Source of the DNA: Argopecten irradians
Lineage: Eukaryota; Mollusca; Bivalvia; Pectinida; Pectinidae
Assembly (NCBI RefSeq): GCF_041381155.1
Contig: NC_091138.1
Location: forward strand, 37,193,604-37,257,603
Reading direction: 5' to 3'
DNA: 64,000 nt
Below the pieces are notes generated by a model, which did not search any database, was not told where the DNA came from, and saw only the letters and a program-made list of their open reading frames with translations. The translations under genes were made by a program, and so were the position numbers. Below are positions 34,996 through 48,100 of this stretch, one piece after another. Each line of letters opens with the position of its first letter. The first letter of the stretch is position 1.

Positions 34996-35160
34996 CGCTC
35001 TGTGAAAGATGACAATGCTCAACACCAGTGTTATCAGTGAGCGCATTTCTGTAGGTTCCACGAAAGGCGGCATGTGTATCCCCACATGTACCGGTAAACA
35101 CGTACCTTTATTAAAATCTTCAGAGATAGGTGTGTATATCCATGTAACGAGGCATTGATT
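34996..35160 (-). pseudogene. Block X, inverted copy
   Basis: Minus strand: CLVTWIYTPISEDFNKGT, then after a one-base shift FTGTCGDTHAAFRGTYRNAL, TDNTGVEHCHLSQS and donor gtaagg. Partner of 19401-19582. The peptide is well conserved at its C-terminal half in both copies. Confidence 0.5.
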
Positions 35161-35982
35161 TGTTTAAAACGCGATCACACTGTCGTCTTTTAGTGTTCTC
35201 TCTACAAATACTTAGTGATACCATAGCATTGTACTATATCCTTTCTTTTGGAAAATGAAATAGATGTGATTAATTTGAAAATATCTGCATCAAGTATACA
35301 ATTATTACTTCCTAATATAAGTAAACCTCTTCATTTAATGACATTTAATGACAGATTTCTGGTACAGGATAATATATCCTCTACACCAGAATCAAATTTA
35401 TGTCCATGTATGCAATATTTTGTGTCTTCGTCAAGGTTGTAGACCCTGTTTAAACTAGTGATATTTTGGGTGCCTTTTTGTGGACATAAAAAATGTGTAC
35501 ATTTGTATGTACATATGCAATAAATGTACATTCAGTAAAGCAAGTATACAGCATTCAAAATAGCATCAAGTAACCTTGTCACTATGTTTACTAGTGTCTA
35601 TAGCATGTACACGGATCGCTTGTTTGTGTGGATTCGACTTTCCAAAAGCTTCCACATCGCGTCAACCTTAATATCAACATATATTCACAAATACATTCAT
35701 TCGCGATCAAGAGGTGTTAATGAAAAAAAAAATTCCTCATTACTTATCATGGAATTATTTACGAAACATTTTAATTAGCGCTCGACTTTCACCGGAAATT
35801 ACACGAAAATTAGTTTTTCGCAAAAATAAAGCGGTTTACAGTAACAAAAACGTTTTGAATTGAATTTTGTCTATAGTCTATAATAAAACACCCTTGTTGT
35901 TCGGGATATGTGTCCTTTTACATAGGTCAGTACACCTGTGATTATGTTTTTACTCAATGACGCTTCACAACTTTCTAAGTCT

Positions 35983-36300
35983 CATCCTCGATACTCCAGG
36001 GGTTCCGATCACTTACGTTCTCTACACCCCTGGACTATATCATTGTAAAACTGGACTTAACAGAACAGAACAGATAATTACGTCCTTTGATGAACATCAA
36101 AAGAGTCGTATAACGGTACACTGTGGTTGACAGTGTGGCTTTGAAGTTGGGCATCGCTCTCTCTGTAGTCTTCAAAGAAATGTTTTTGCAAACCTGTGAT
36201 TGGTTCATATTTGTTCGCCTGATCTGTCTTCAGTGTTCTATAAGATAGTCCAGGGGCGTAGAGATCGTAAGTGATCGGAATTCTTGGAGTATCGAGGATG
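35983..36300. mobile_element. MITE family B, copy 2
   Basis: Same terminal inverted repeats as 12454-12779 (catcctcgatactccagggg and its inverse at the right end), with the internal segment in opposite orientation. About 318 bp, non-coding. Confidence 0.85.
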
Positions 36301-38490
36301 CCTTTCGAGTGAATTTCGCGTTATCTGTATAGCAAATCCTACTGTCTTTGAAATAAATTGAATTGTTTTTTCTACACTTTGTCAATGTTACCTATCCGAA
36401 TGCTTGTATTACTGTCGAACTTCGATCTAGTGAAGTATGATACCAAAGTATGACATACGTGCATATATATGAAGGCGTTTTAATTCATGCTTATGCATAT
36501 GTTCAATTACAAAACTATTTGTTTTGTCACAAACACAGCGATTTGACGTTTGTTCGCAACACCGGTTTTTATTTTCATGTTTAGTTTTCCTATATTCCGT
36601 TATGTAATTTTGTGTCATAAAGTTTACAACCGCCATTTTATGCCAAGATAACAAAAGGACTAATTATAAATGTATATGTTTTTTGTAAAGTCTAATTGGG
36701 TCACACAGACACTAGTAGTACCTGCTATACACGCCAGTAACCATTTGGTGAAATGTTTTCATTATCTGGAGTGTTTTTTCCTGAAACGTACATTTGTTTC
36801 GCACGTTTTGTCAAAATTAACAAAACTACAAAACAAATTACCAGTAATACCAAAGCCTAACCGTGATGTATATACACGTTTGATCAAGATCAACTGTTGA
36901 ACTGCATCAAAGAAGTAATCGATTTGCTAAAACCAAAGTCACATTCACAACTCCTAGATTGCCGTTTATTACGTAAATATCACATTGAAATGTGATACTG
37001 ATTGTGCCCCACAGAGAACTTTAGGAAAGGAATCTCTAGATAACCATAAATCAGTTTTGTAGAACTACGCAATTTTCGATAAAAGACACATACCTTTGTA
37101 AAATGTGTCTTAGTATTTATAATGCATTCTAAAATTACATAGGCGTTTTTCTGACAAAAAAACTATGTAAATCCAATAGTATTGATGTTTGAAGGTCATG
37201 TTCTATCAAGATATAACAATATTGCTAAAACATACGCAAACTGGTAAGTGAATGTGGCGATGTCAACACACACTTGTTTTTACTTTCTATGAGTAGTGAA
37301 AGATGATTAAAAAAATGTCCATGAGTCCGGACTGGCGCTTTGATGCACCATGTACATTTCTAAAATTGATAGCTCATATATTCTGATTAGTGTTAAGGCA
37401 ACTTAAAAATGACTTTTGATTTATATATGACAGATTCCATGGCAACCTAGTCACAAAAACAAGTTGCTCTTTACCTGAGTAGAGATATCAACACTGTGAG
37501 ATGTATCTGCTTAACCATAAGGTAAGGACAATGTACATGTACATGTCATATTGAGATTTGTATAACGTTACGAAAACAATGCAATGACGTCACAACGAGT
37601 TCAAGATGATAATTTAATCATATATCGACGTCCTTGCTTTTATTGCTCACATGTCAAATATAGATTACCAATGTGTTGCACTGAGTAAGAGAACAAGAAC
37701 AGATAGTGGCATATGGTTCCTGATTAACAACCGAAGAATTTTACCCCACTGGTCGAGATTATCCTGTCTAACCCCTATATGGGTAACCTGTTTTGATCAG
37801 TCCGATCTGTAGATATTGCTCATTGTTAGTCACCAACCTCACGTGAGGATTCCTAGTATTGTAGTGTTTATCATTTTGTCATGTTTGATATATGTTTAAG
37901 TTTCCTGCCAATGTAGGGTCTTTTAAGAACGTTCATTAAAAGCCGAACATCGGGGGGGGGGGGGCAATTTCCTAGCAACAAATCAATCTGAGCATCGAAA
38001 TTGCAATCAGGAGGTCGAGGGCATTCTGTTTTCATTTTCGGTTTGGTAATCACTTCGAAATGTTTGATGCAAGACTGTTCAGATTTCATGAAAACAAAAC
38101 TGAATAAATGTACAACTAAAATAGATTTGCTTTATTGTTATATATGGCATAACGATTCTTACTTCTCTTAATATTTATCCTAAATACTATGGGCATTTTG
38201 ACTATAGCCGTTAATAGGACTTTAATGAAAGAAAATAGATACTAACGTGGTCTTACTCGAGGTTACATAATTCTTCGTGCGCTGACTTTATATTCACAAA
38301 ATTTCTTGAAGATAACTAGTTAATTTCATTATAAGTGTAATTGGTTTTATTGTGTTGATCAAATATTACAACCGAGATAATATTATATGTAGTTTTGCTT
38401 GAAAGTATTGGCTTTAATATTTTTTCAACGATTCGTTTGCTTGCGATTGATGTTTAGCACTGCATATGGATCTTAACATAACCTGCTTAA
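36301..38490. other. Intergenic, no supported feature
   Basis: AT-rich. A 13-base G run lies at 37952-37964. No splice-flanked domain exon seen on either strand. Confidence 0.5.
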
Positions 38491-38985
38491 GATGATTACA
38501 TCTTAGGGTCACATTGGCTAGGTCACGTGTATAAATTAGGTCATATTCAATTAATGATATCTTCTGTCCACTAAGCATCCCGCTGTTTTCCCATGTTTAA
38601 AGCAGTATTTTAAATCATTTAGGTTTATTTTATCAGATATTTCAAACAATGCTTTCAATAAAGGTAGGATGTTAAAATTGTTACCTGCTATCCCACTGCA
38701 TGACGTAATAGGCGACTAAATTTGGATTCTTAATTTCGTGGTTACCTAGATAAAAATAATTTAAACCTTCAACCATTTCAAAGCTTTAGATTAATAGTTT
38801 AGCACTTGATTTGATTTTGCCATGATGTACTTCAGATGATTACATCTTTTGGTCACATTTGCTGGGTCACGAGCATAAATTAGGTAACATTCAATGAACG
38901 ATTTTGTCTGTCAACGTAGTATCTTCTTGAATTTCCGTGTTTAAAGCAAATGTGTTTGAACTATTTAAGTTTGTTTTAAGAGAAA
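38491..38985. repeat. Tandem direct repeat R3, two units about 344 bp apart
   Basis: Unit 1 (38491) and unit 2 (38835) share gatgattacatctt, ggtcacatt, taaattaggt, cattcaat, and later tgtttaaagca and atttaggttt-like runs in the same order. A local tandem duplication of non-coding DNA. Confidence 0.6.
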
Positions 38986-41900
38986 AAAGTAAGCATACCT
39001 ACATTTGCAGGCATGCTGATGTTTGAAATGTGCCTGCTCATTCTGTGCAATGATCAGAAAAGGCGACTTAATATGGGATCTCAATTATTGTGGCTACCCA
39101 AATCAAAATATATATTCTGTCTTCTGTCTCAAACATCATCGAGAACATTTCTTTTTCGGGAAGACTTTCCTGACACTACAAAACAAGTTGTGTGGATGAT
39201 AATACTCTATTATGAAGAACACTTGATGTTAAATACATTATAATTGTTTTGATAAAGTCATGAGATAAAAATTTCATATTTAGTCGCCTTTTTTACGATC
39301 ATGCAATGGGGCAGCAGACACAGTTCTAACAACATACTTGCAATGTAGGTGTTACTTGAGATTCTCTCATAAAACAAACTTAAATTTAGATTATATTTAA
39401 CTCTAAACATTCATTTTAACCTAAGCCTTTGATCAGAGGGGGACACAGCTTTTAATTTCGATTTAAACTTCCTTTTTGATAACGTCATGACTTCATTTTT
39501 TAACGTTTCGTTAAGCAAGATAAATGCGTTGGTTGCCAAACAAACCTGAAATATCTCAATAAAAAATGGAATGTGTCTTATATTTTTGTGGTCAAATTGG
39601 TGCACAAGATATCGATCTATTTATTATATAATACTCGTGTGGGGTAACATTTAAGCAAAACATATATTCCAATTTTCTGTACTTAAAAGAGAGTATTTAC
39701 ATAGAAAAAACAAATCAATTAAATGTAAATGTAAATATCAAAAGGTCAAATTACAAACAAAACAAAATGCATGGAGAATCTTTTAAACGTGAAATCCAAA
39801 TATCACATTAAATGAGGTGCATATGTTGTACATATAGGAGGGGATTGCGTTTGGTAAATGCCAGCAATATCCCAAAGGACCATTCTCTTGTTGGTTTTCT
39901 CCTTTGGAAATTAAGACAAATATTTGCTGTTCAATATTATGGTTATTTAAGCAATAAACTGTTATGACAGTTTGTTACTTATCAATAGCCTGTTATAACA
40001 GTTAATTACTTACATTTCCATTGCAACCACGATATTCAAAACAATGCGTGCATATATTTTGAATTTCCAGCTTGCGCTAGTGTTTACGTCACCAAGTTCA
40101 ATAAACGGAACAGCCATATTAATATCAGCTTCTGGATATAGTTCCACCCCAAAACGGTTTAAAATAAGCGAATAAATGAAAACCATGCGATGATATTTTT
40201 CAATACATGCTAGTTGGCAACACGATAATACAATTGAAATTTAAAGACCGCGCAACTTTAAAATCAATATTTAAATTATTTGACAATATGTATAGGCGTA
40301 AGTAAACATCGTATACATAGTTAGTGACGTGACGGAAACATAGATTAAATATTCATACCAGATGGGAGTTCATAGCCTGATTTCCCCTTCTGGTTTAACA
40401 TAGATTAAACGGGAAATTGAAAGTAGAATGGAAATACATGTATATATGAATAAACTTCCTTTGTATCCTTGCGAAAAAATGAAAGTTAATTGTTTGTATA
40501 TTTATATGTCATCTGCTATGAAAATGGAATGACCACTTGATACCAAACCGTTTGACGTAGGGCACATGAAGAATCTAAGTTTTAACACAACTGCTTAATA
40601 AACTGTGGGAAAAAAAAACAGAAAATACGTGTGTATTTGAAATCAACTCCTTATTAAACCCTTTGATAGTATATAATTCATTTTATATTTCATTATTTTT
40701 AAAAAATATCCAATTTCTTCCTCGGAAACATCACTTTACTTATTCCAAATATAAATACACGACTGTATTCAGGAAATATTTATTTTGCACCTCCTGTATC
40801 TCTCACTAATAAAACTTTTATCCACTCGGAGTAATCCGAGAAATATCGTCAAGTTCAGTCCATTTCTTAAACTACTGCTAGTTGTCCAGAAAACCTTTTA
40901 ACATGAGGGATTGCGAGGTCATATGTCTAAATAAAGTGTTTTGCTTTTTTTTTTGTGTGTGCAAAATTCAATAATTCAATACAAGATGGAAGTTCCTACA
41001 TGAAAGTTTAACAAAATGGTAAATCTTTAAATTTTCTATTCACAGGTGGGTGAGATGAACTTTTTGGTTCTGTGGTTTCTACAAAGTTTGACCTAGTTTT
41101 TAGAAGACAGACCTAGCTACAGCGGCCGTAGAGCTCAATATATTTTACGTTCCCAGCCAAAGAAATGTATTGTATGTGATTCCTTCCGATTCAAAGTGAT
41201 GTTTTCCTCATGACAAGTTTTGTAAAAATAAATGGTAATGAAACTATAAACACACAAATAGTTAAATCTTGCTTGTACGGGTATTTTCATTAGTTTTAAA
41301 GTTGATGTATCATATAACGTACAACAAGTAATTAAAATGTCTGAATTTGAAATTAAAAAAAACATTTGCCTCTCTACAAACACATATTTAAATAAACTGC
41401 AGTTAATGCTCATCTAAATGAAATATTTCAGATATATCTTTATCTTAATGTTTGTGTTTGGGGCTCATTATTATCTAATGAAATGAATGGATGTAATTTT
41501 TGTCTGGAGCTATTTTATTCACATCAGTATTGACATCATAAAGAACATTCACCTGTATATTTAAATATATTTTTTTCTACTCAAATTTTTAAATTCCCTT
41601 TAAGCAGAATATATTTCATATCACTTTGCTATTTATAATCAGATACAAAATTGTTTTTTGACTACACTGCAAAAGTAAACACACCTTATCTACGTGATCC
41701 TATTTGTATTGTACAAGTATATTTCTTACCTGTATACCCTGATTGATATTACCTCATATACTGTAAACCAATAGAGGGCTAGATACATCCATAAAGGTGT
41801 GGTTTTGATGACTGGTCCCCACCTAGTCACAAAAGCGGAAGTTAAATGATATTTTACCCACAATAGGGGGGTGAAACTAAAGCCAGGTAGGTGTCATATT

Positions 41901-42058
41901 TCAATTCTCCCTACACCATATTCGTTATCAATAGGATAATAATTAAATTGTTTGGTTCTAGAAAAAATAGAATGAAAGTTTTAAAATGGATAGTGATCAC
42001 TTAAAATATTTTCATTTCCTAAGGTTGACATGCGGATTGTTACTTGGATACCTGGACG
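38986..42058. other. Intergenic, upstream of gene C; no supported feature
   Basis: About 3 kb, AT-rich. The last 100 bp should hold the gene C promoter or 5' UTR, but no convincing TATA box can be assigned. tttcatttcctaag at 42011-42023 could be an acceptor of a 5' UTR intron. Confidence 0.4.
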
Positions 42059-42148
42059 ATGAAAATCTTTGCATTGCTGCACGCGGTCGTTTACTTGATC
42101 GTGTTGGACCTGTGCTTGAGCTCACCAGAAACTTCATTTGAGTCGCTG
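42059..42148 (+). CDS. Gene C exon 1: start codon and signal peptide
   Basis: MKIFALLHAVVYLIVLDLCL is a typical signal peptide: one lysine, then a hydrophobic core. SSPETSFESL follows, and the donor gtaaag gives phase 0. The next exon (42640) starts in phase 0, which supports the start. Confidence 0.82.
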
Positions 42149-45100
42149 GTAAAGTACATAAAAACATAACTAGACACTTGTCATTGTAGAGTTTTCACAA
42201 TTGCATAATCAAAGTTAGGTAAATATCCGTCATCTCATTGACAGTCGGAGTGAATGAGAGTGTGCTCAATAAATATCAACAATTGTTCGTCGTTTAAATT
42301 ATATTGTCATTTTGTCTTTTCAAGAAAGAACTTCTATATTTTTTAGTGTTGTCTTTTTTAATTACTAAGTAAAAAGTTTTACATATTTTGTAATAGAATG
42401 TCATTTTATATTATCTTAGTATTTAAATCTCATGCATTATATGTTCGCGGAACAGATTTTTTATCTATATATACATGAGAAAACATCTGACAAGTGTTCA
42501 TATAAAATATAATATTAACCATTAGTATACCTAACGATTGGTATTTATAAAATCGTTTGTATAGTATCGTTGTCGTTGTTATCAACATATCACAAAACAG
42601 AGGTCCATACATACATGTATACTCGTTTTCTTTGTCAAGGGCGTCATATCACCCACGCTACCAAAACCATGCAACGCAACAGATGTTGCGATAAGTAGGA
42701 CGGATTGCATGACCAATTCAGTAACCAACCATGGACACACATGCAAAATAAACGACACCAACGGAAACACTTCACGTGTAATTACCTGCTGGGATGGCGT
42801 CTGGATTGAAACCCCTACAGGTAACATTTAAATAATGAAAATTGTATTACAGTTCACATGCTGTTTGCAGTTATAACTTAACTTAGTATTCTTATTTCAT
42901 GCTTTTTACATAATTGCACAGTCGGTTGTTTCCTTGGTCACAACTTTGCGAATTTATATGAAAAAGAGGAAATTAGTTTTCCCTAACTTGAACTTATCGC
43001 CTAGTAATCATTTGACTTATTACATTTTTACAATTACCACCAAATTCGCACACAATAACCGAAGTATGCCGGTCACGGCTCCTGGCTATTTAAGCATTGA
43101 TGTCACTATTTTTTAATTTTATCGGGGTATGAAAAAAATTGTGTTTGCAAACTGTGAGAATCCGCGGATTCACACAGTTTGCAAACACAATTTTTTTCAT
43201 ACCCCGATAAAATTAAAAAATAGTGACATCAATACTTATAATTAATTTTATACTCTATCTGATAAAATGAAGTATGTTTAAATGTAACATTATAGTGTTT
43301 TTTCAAGGGATTCTTTTTTCCGAATCAATACGCAACGTCAATGTCTCTATTGTGACGTCACGATAACGTCAGGGTTTCGCGCCATTCTCGGATTTGTTTT
43401 TTCATAGTGGTATGCAAAAAAATATTGGCCAATCAGAAAGCCAGATTTGGTATGAAAACAAAGAAAAATTAATTATTTGGCTAAAGAAGCACAAAACAAG
43501 CGTATTCTACTTCTACTGTAACCTGGCATTTTTACTACGATATATTATATTTTCCTTTGTTATAACATCACAATCTACACTGAAACATTGTTTAACCCTG
43601 GTGTGATACTATACAAATACAGTACATTTGTATTTTGATGAGGTCGATAAGCAATAGGTCTACATTGTAAGTTAAGCTTCACGATGATAGTTTTAATCTA
43701 ATAGCTTTTCAGCAGGTTTAATTAAAAACAAAATATTAAAACCCCATCAATTTGTGCACTAAACGCTTTTATTATATGCACAGGTACTGGGTTTATTCCT
43801 TCTCCGGTGAAATAATGCACTTCTAAAATTATATTCAAAGTTTTACATTAATATATATTATCTTATGCTTCTTATGTCATTACGAAAAGCAACCCCGAAT
43901 AATCTGCATATATAAGTCAAATGTTGTTACAGTTAGCCAAGTGCCACAAAACAACTAGCCCGGTCTAGTTAGCCAATATATATAGCTACTTGGAATAACA
44001 GAAGAAACATAAATCAAGCTTATTCATTATTCGACGGCTCCAGATACTTGAGGAAGGAATGGTATTCTAGTTCTTCAGTCCCCCTACCGTGTTTATGTTG
44101 AAACGTTAGCATAAACTGTAGTCGTAATCGTCTTTGAAAACAATCGAAACCGTCGTCTGTCGCATTTTGTTTGTGGTTATGCTTTAAACTCAGGACATCA
44201 AAGCGTTTGTTTCAAAGCACCAGGAACATGAAGTGTTTTGGTAACATAGACGATAACGTTATCTAAAAATAACTGTATATTTTTTCTATTAACTACTTTC
44301 TGAATAATTTGGTTATGTAGTTTTTTTTATCTGTGATCACGTGACGTGTTTTTGAGGAAAAAAAATCCAGAAAAATAATAATGTAACTTATATTAGCATC
44401 TTTTCCAGTAGTGGAGCGGCTAAGCATAAAAATCGTTCAAAGTTTGAAGAAAGCATGAAACTTTGCATATGGGTTCTTTAGGGCATAAAGTTTCAGGAAA
44501 AAAAAGGAAATTTTATGAGGATTCGGGGGAAGATGTTCCCTCTATTATTAATAGTCAGATAAAGTGTTAGGAAAATTGGTTTGATGCAATCCTGAACGAC
44601 TCCAAAAAAATCAGGAGACTCCACTTAAGGATGTACTCCTCTGAGAAGTCAAAATTTTCTTGTATTAAACTTTTTTTCTCATATAGATTTTTGGAAAGAG
44701 GGGTTCATACCATGAAAGAAAATGAAAGAAAAAACATATGTCCGTGTGCTCGTTTTTGAGCTACTGTCACTCAAAGATACCTAGTTGACAAAATATTGGA
44801 TTTTATGGGAATTTTGCCGTTTTGACCATATACACAAGAGATTAAAGCTATAATTTCCTAATGAGTTGTTTGACATGTATTAATGTTTGTAGAATTTATT
44901 TTCCAGTAGTCTTCTTTTAAAATATACCAGTTTTGATTAATAAGACTAATATTTTTTCTCAGAATAACCACATATGCTACCCCTACCCCTTAATTTTGAG
45001 CTACAAAATGACCATTTTCAGCCATTTTTGCCAAATCTAACCCTTTATAGAAAAGGTTCTGGTATTAAACTTTTGTTTATATTTTGCATATCAATAGGGA

Positions 45101-48100
45101 AAGGGTTGTTCTTTCAAAATCAGGCAGAAAAATGGGGGGTCCGTGTGCTTTCTTTTTTGCCCCACTTGAATATTTGTTATTTTTCAGTATTTTAGAGTAA
45201 AAAATAAAAGTGCTCAAATTACAATTAAATGTAAAAATAAAGTGAAAAAAGTGAATAATTTCACACATTAATGCTCAATATTTTAATTACCACGAACCAA
45301 GAAAAGATTTACAGCAAAAATTAACTCGATACAGCTAAAAATGCTGGTGCAATGATGATTTAAGTAAAACCAATTACAGTAAAAATTGGTAAAACTTTGG
45401 CTCTACTCAAAGCAAAAAAAGACAATTTCAAAATGGCCGCCAAATGGGGCATTTCTTAAAATCACCGTATAAAAAAATCTGCTAAAGTTAGAACTGTAAT
45501 TTTTTGACAAAATTTGCAACTGGCAACTTGCTACATATATTGATAAATTGTATTTGAAAATCTCATAACTTCTTTGATCTTTGTCGAAACGAGACTTCAA
45601 CGGGACTGAAACCTCAGAAGAATACATCCTTAAGGAAGGACTTCGAGTAAGTTCATAGCGAGGTTTTGCCACCAAAGCATGAATGTCTACCTTGTTTGAC
45701 ATGACCCCTTGTGGTACGTCAATCAATTTGACACTAGAGGCACTAGAATTGATTAAGTCCTTGCGAAGATAGTCATGAGTACCTCAATGCCAATGCTTTA
45801 CAAATGTTAGCTGAGCCTTCGAGCTAGAACTCCCGATCTCATTACTGACTTAGGTGATAAAAATGGCGACAGCTGATGGTGTAACTAAATTGCAGCAATG
45901 GAGAACAGGAGAACATTAGGTCAAAGAGAAAATATATATTGTCATTAAAACTAAATGCAAACGATTGAGGTGATAGAGAGTATAAACAAGACTACATAGA
46001 CAGAAAACTAACTTAGTCAGATATTGGTCATTTGGAACCTTGCCAAATTTAGTTCTGATTGACGTCGATATATGACAAAAAAATGGGACCGATAGCGCAG
46101 ACTGCTGATTGTGCCACAAGGAACTCTTGCGCGTTCTACAACCCAAACTCCTTAAAGAAAGTAAAGCGGTCGCCCTGAGAAGGTGCTAAGTAAATTGGCA
46201 GACATCTTGAAAAGAGAAAAAAAACCAAAGAAGCCGTAGCCACTAAAAGAAAATACTTTTATCAATTTCGTAAAAGGTAAAGAGGGATGAGAGACGCCTG
46301 TATGATCAGAAAAAGGAATCCATACATACGCATGAGAAAGAAGGTGGATTGTATTCTCAGACATCATAAGGTGAAGGGTTTGTCTATCTCACTCAGGTCA
46401 TAACAGACGAAGAAGTGGTTATGAATATGTGAAATTGAGGGAAATAACAAACGTTGGTGTTTCGTCTCTTTTGGTCTTTACTGGTTCAAATGGAAACCCA
46501 AAATATGGTATAAAGACCCTACTAATAAATTAATAAAACTATTGTATAATCTGTAGACTATTTGATTATATAAGTTATATACCAAAAACTATTCTACAAC
46601 CAAAATAACTACCTATAGATCATTCACACATATATCAATTAATAAAAATATCTGAATCAATTCATTTCAAAATATATACTATAAATATAACACCTACCTT
46701 GACAATGGGTCTAGTGGAAATAGTAATTTCTAAATAACCACGTTCGTTTTGTCTCAGATCAAATCCCCTTTTCCTCCACCAAACACCGGACAAAGACAAT
46801 GACCACAAAAAGGAAACGAGACACAAGGAATACAAGGACACAAACATTGACTCCGTCACACAGGTTAACTGGACATACGTACACAGGTATACATAGCTGG
46901 TGACAAACAAAACGAATTAGTAAAAACCACCCTGTTCTTGACAGCTCCATGTGAGTTACACCGTAAGGAAGAATTTGAAAGGAGGAAGACGAAGTATAAA
47001 GGGTTGGTAGAAGATATCAATACCCTAGATTGTAGGAATAACTTGATTTTTGCTCGATCACTTACAGAAAGAAAAATGGAAACAACTTAAATCGGCCATC
47101 TTGGATTTCAAAATTGCAGTCCTTCTACATAAAGTTTAACCCTACCAGAATGTTCCTAAGTATCAATAATATGGGAGTAGACACAATTAAAGTGTGGTTC
47201 TAGCTGGTATAGAACGTAAGATATGGGTAGCAAAAGGTGGCCATTTTGAAAACCAATATGGCGGCCGCCAGGGGCCGTGATTTTTTGGGATGCATTTTTT
47301 CCTGAAACCGTATGTCCTTAAGAAGCCATATACAATGTTTCATACTTTCTTCAAACTTTGAACGATTTTGCCAAAAAATCGACCTTAAAGGTATATGTGC
47401 CGTAACTGGCCGAAAATTTGGACATGTTAATTTTTCTTCAATTATCTATTTAAAACCATAAGTTTTAATGAATAAAGCTGTGAAAATCATTCAAATGGAC
47501 AGACACACACAGATAATGCCTTATAAACTTTACTTAGAACACATTGGTTATGCACTGGGAAATTCTTGTTTTTTTATGCCTTATGCATGTTTAAATGGAA
47601 ATATACCATCAAAAATCACTTTACAATTACTAATAATACTGTAAAAATGTGTAATGAAATTGTGGACAACAAGATGGCTTCATGGTCTGACCGTATGTAC
47701 TCATTTCATTACACTGAAGATGTTAATATATGGCAGTGCTGCCAAAAATCATTTTCAGTCCTTTTTGTACTTGTAAAATTAAAACCTATACATTGAAAGT
47801 ATTGTAATTCTCAAAATGTTGGTAGCTTTTGGAGTTGAATAACATCTTGATTCGCGACTATGAAAAATACGGCACATATAACTTTAACTGCTCCACTACA
47901 GTAGGGTAATATAGTTTTCATGCCCTGACTTTTAGACATCACGTCCGGATATTCTTACTAAATATATACATTTTATTATACTATTTACAGGTATAGGTGT
48001 TCTGAAAATGACTTTTTCGAATTCAGTAACTTCTTGGTTTGTTTTTAATAAACACACATTTTGCTTAGGATATGACTCTATCGGCTAAAGAATAGTCAAT

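Larger units (their letters stand above)
28615..35160 (-). pseudogene. Gene A': inverted, degenerate copy of gene A
   Basis: All six gene A exon types appear on the minus strand in the right order: TSP1+EGF 32564-32244, sushi 31306-31129, EGF 30607-30494, HYR 30136-29890, sushi-like 29350-29152, terminal exon 28789-28615. Block X lies upstream at 35160-34996. Splice sites are largely intact, but the frame breaks at least twice in TSP1, and once each in the sushi, the HYR, the start of the sushi-like exon and the terminal exon (a 7-nt deletion). The terminal stop (TGC TAA) matches gene A. Intron lengths differ from gene A by 20 to 650 bp and introns share little, so the copy is not very recent. 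Most single-base breaks are in short G or C runs, so part of the damage could be consensus error. Confidence 0.8.

Noticed and set aside
42582-42827. 81-codon minus-strand frame
   Set aside because: Shadow of gene C exon 2, which has splice sites, phase and a paralogue on the plus strand.
45403-46367. Minus-strand frames as a transposase
   Set aside because: No catalytic motif recognised; they fall across the ends of two nested elements.
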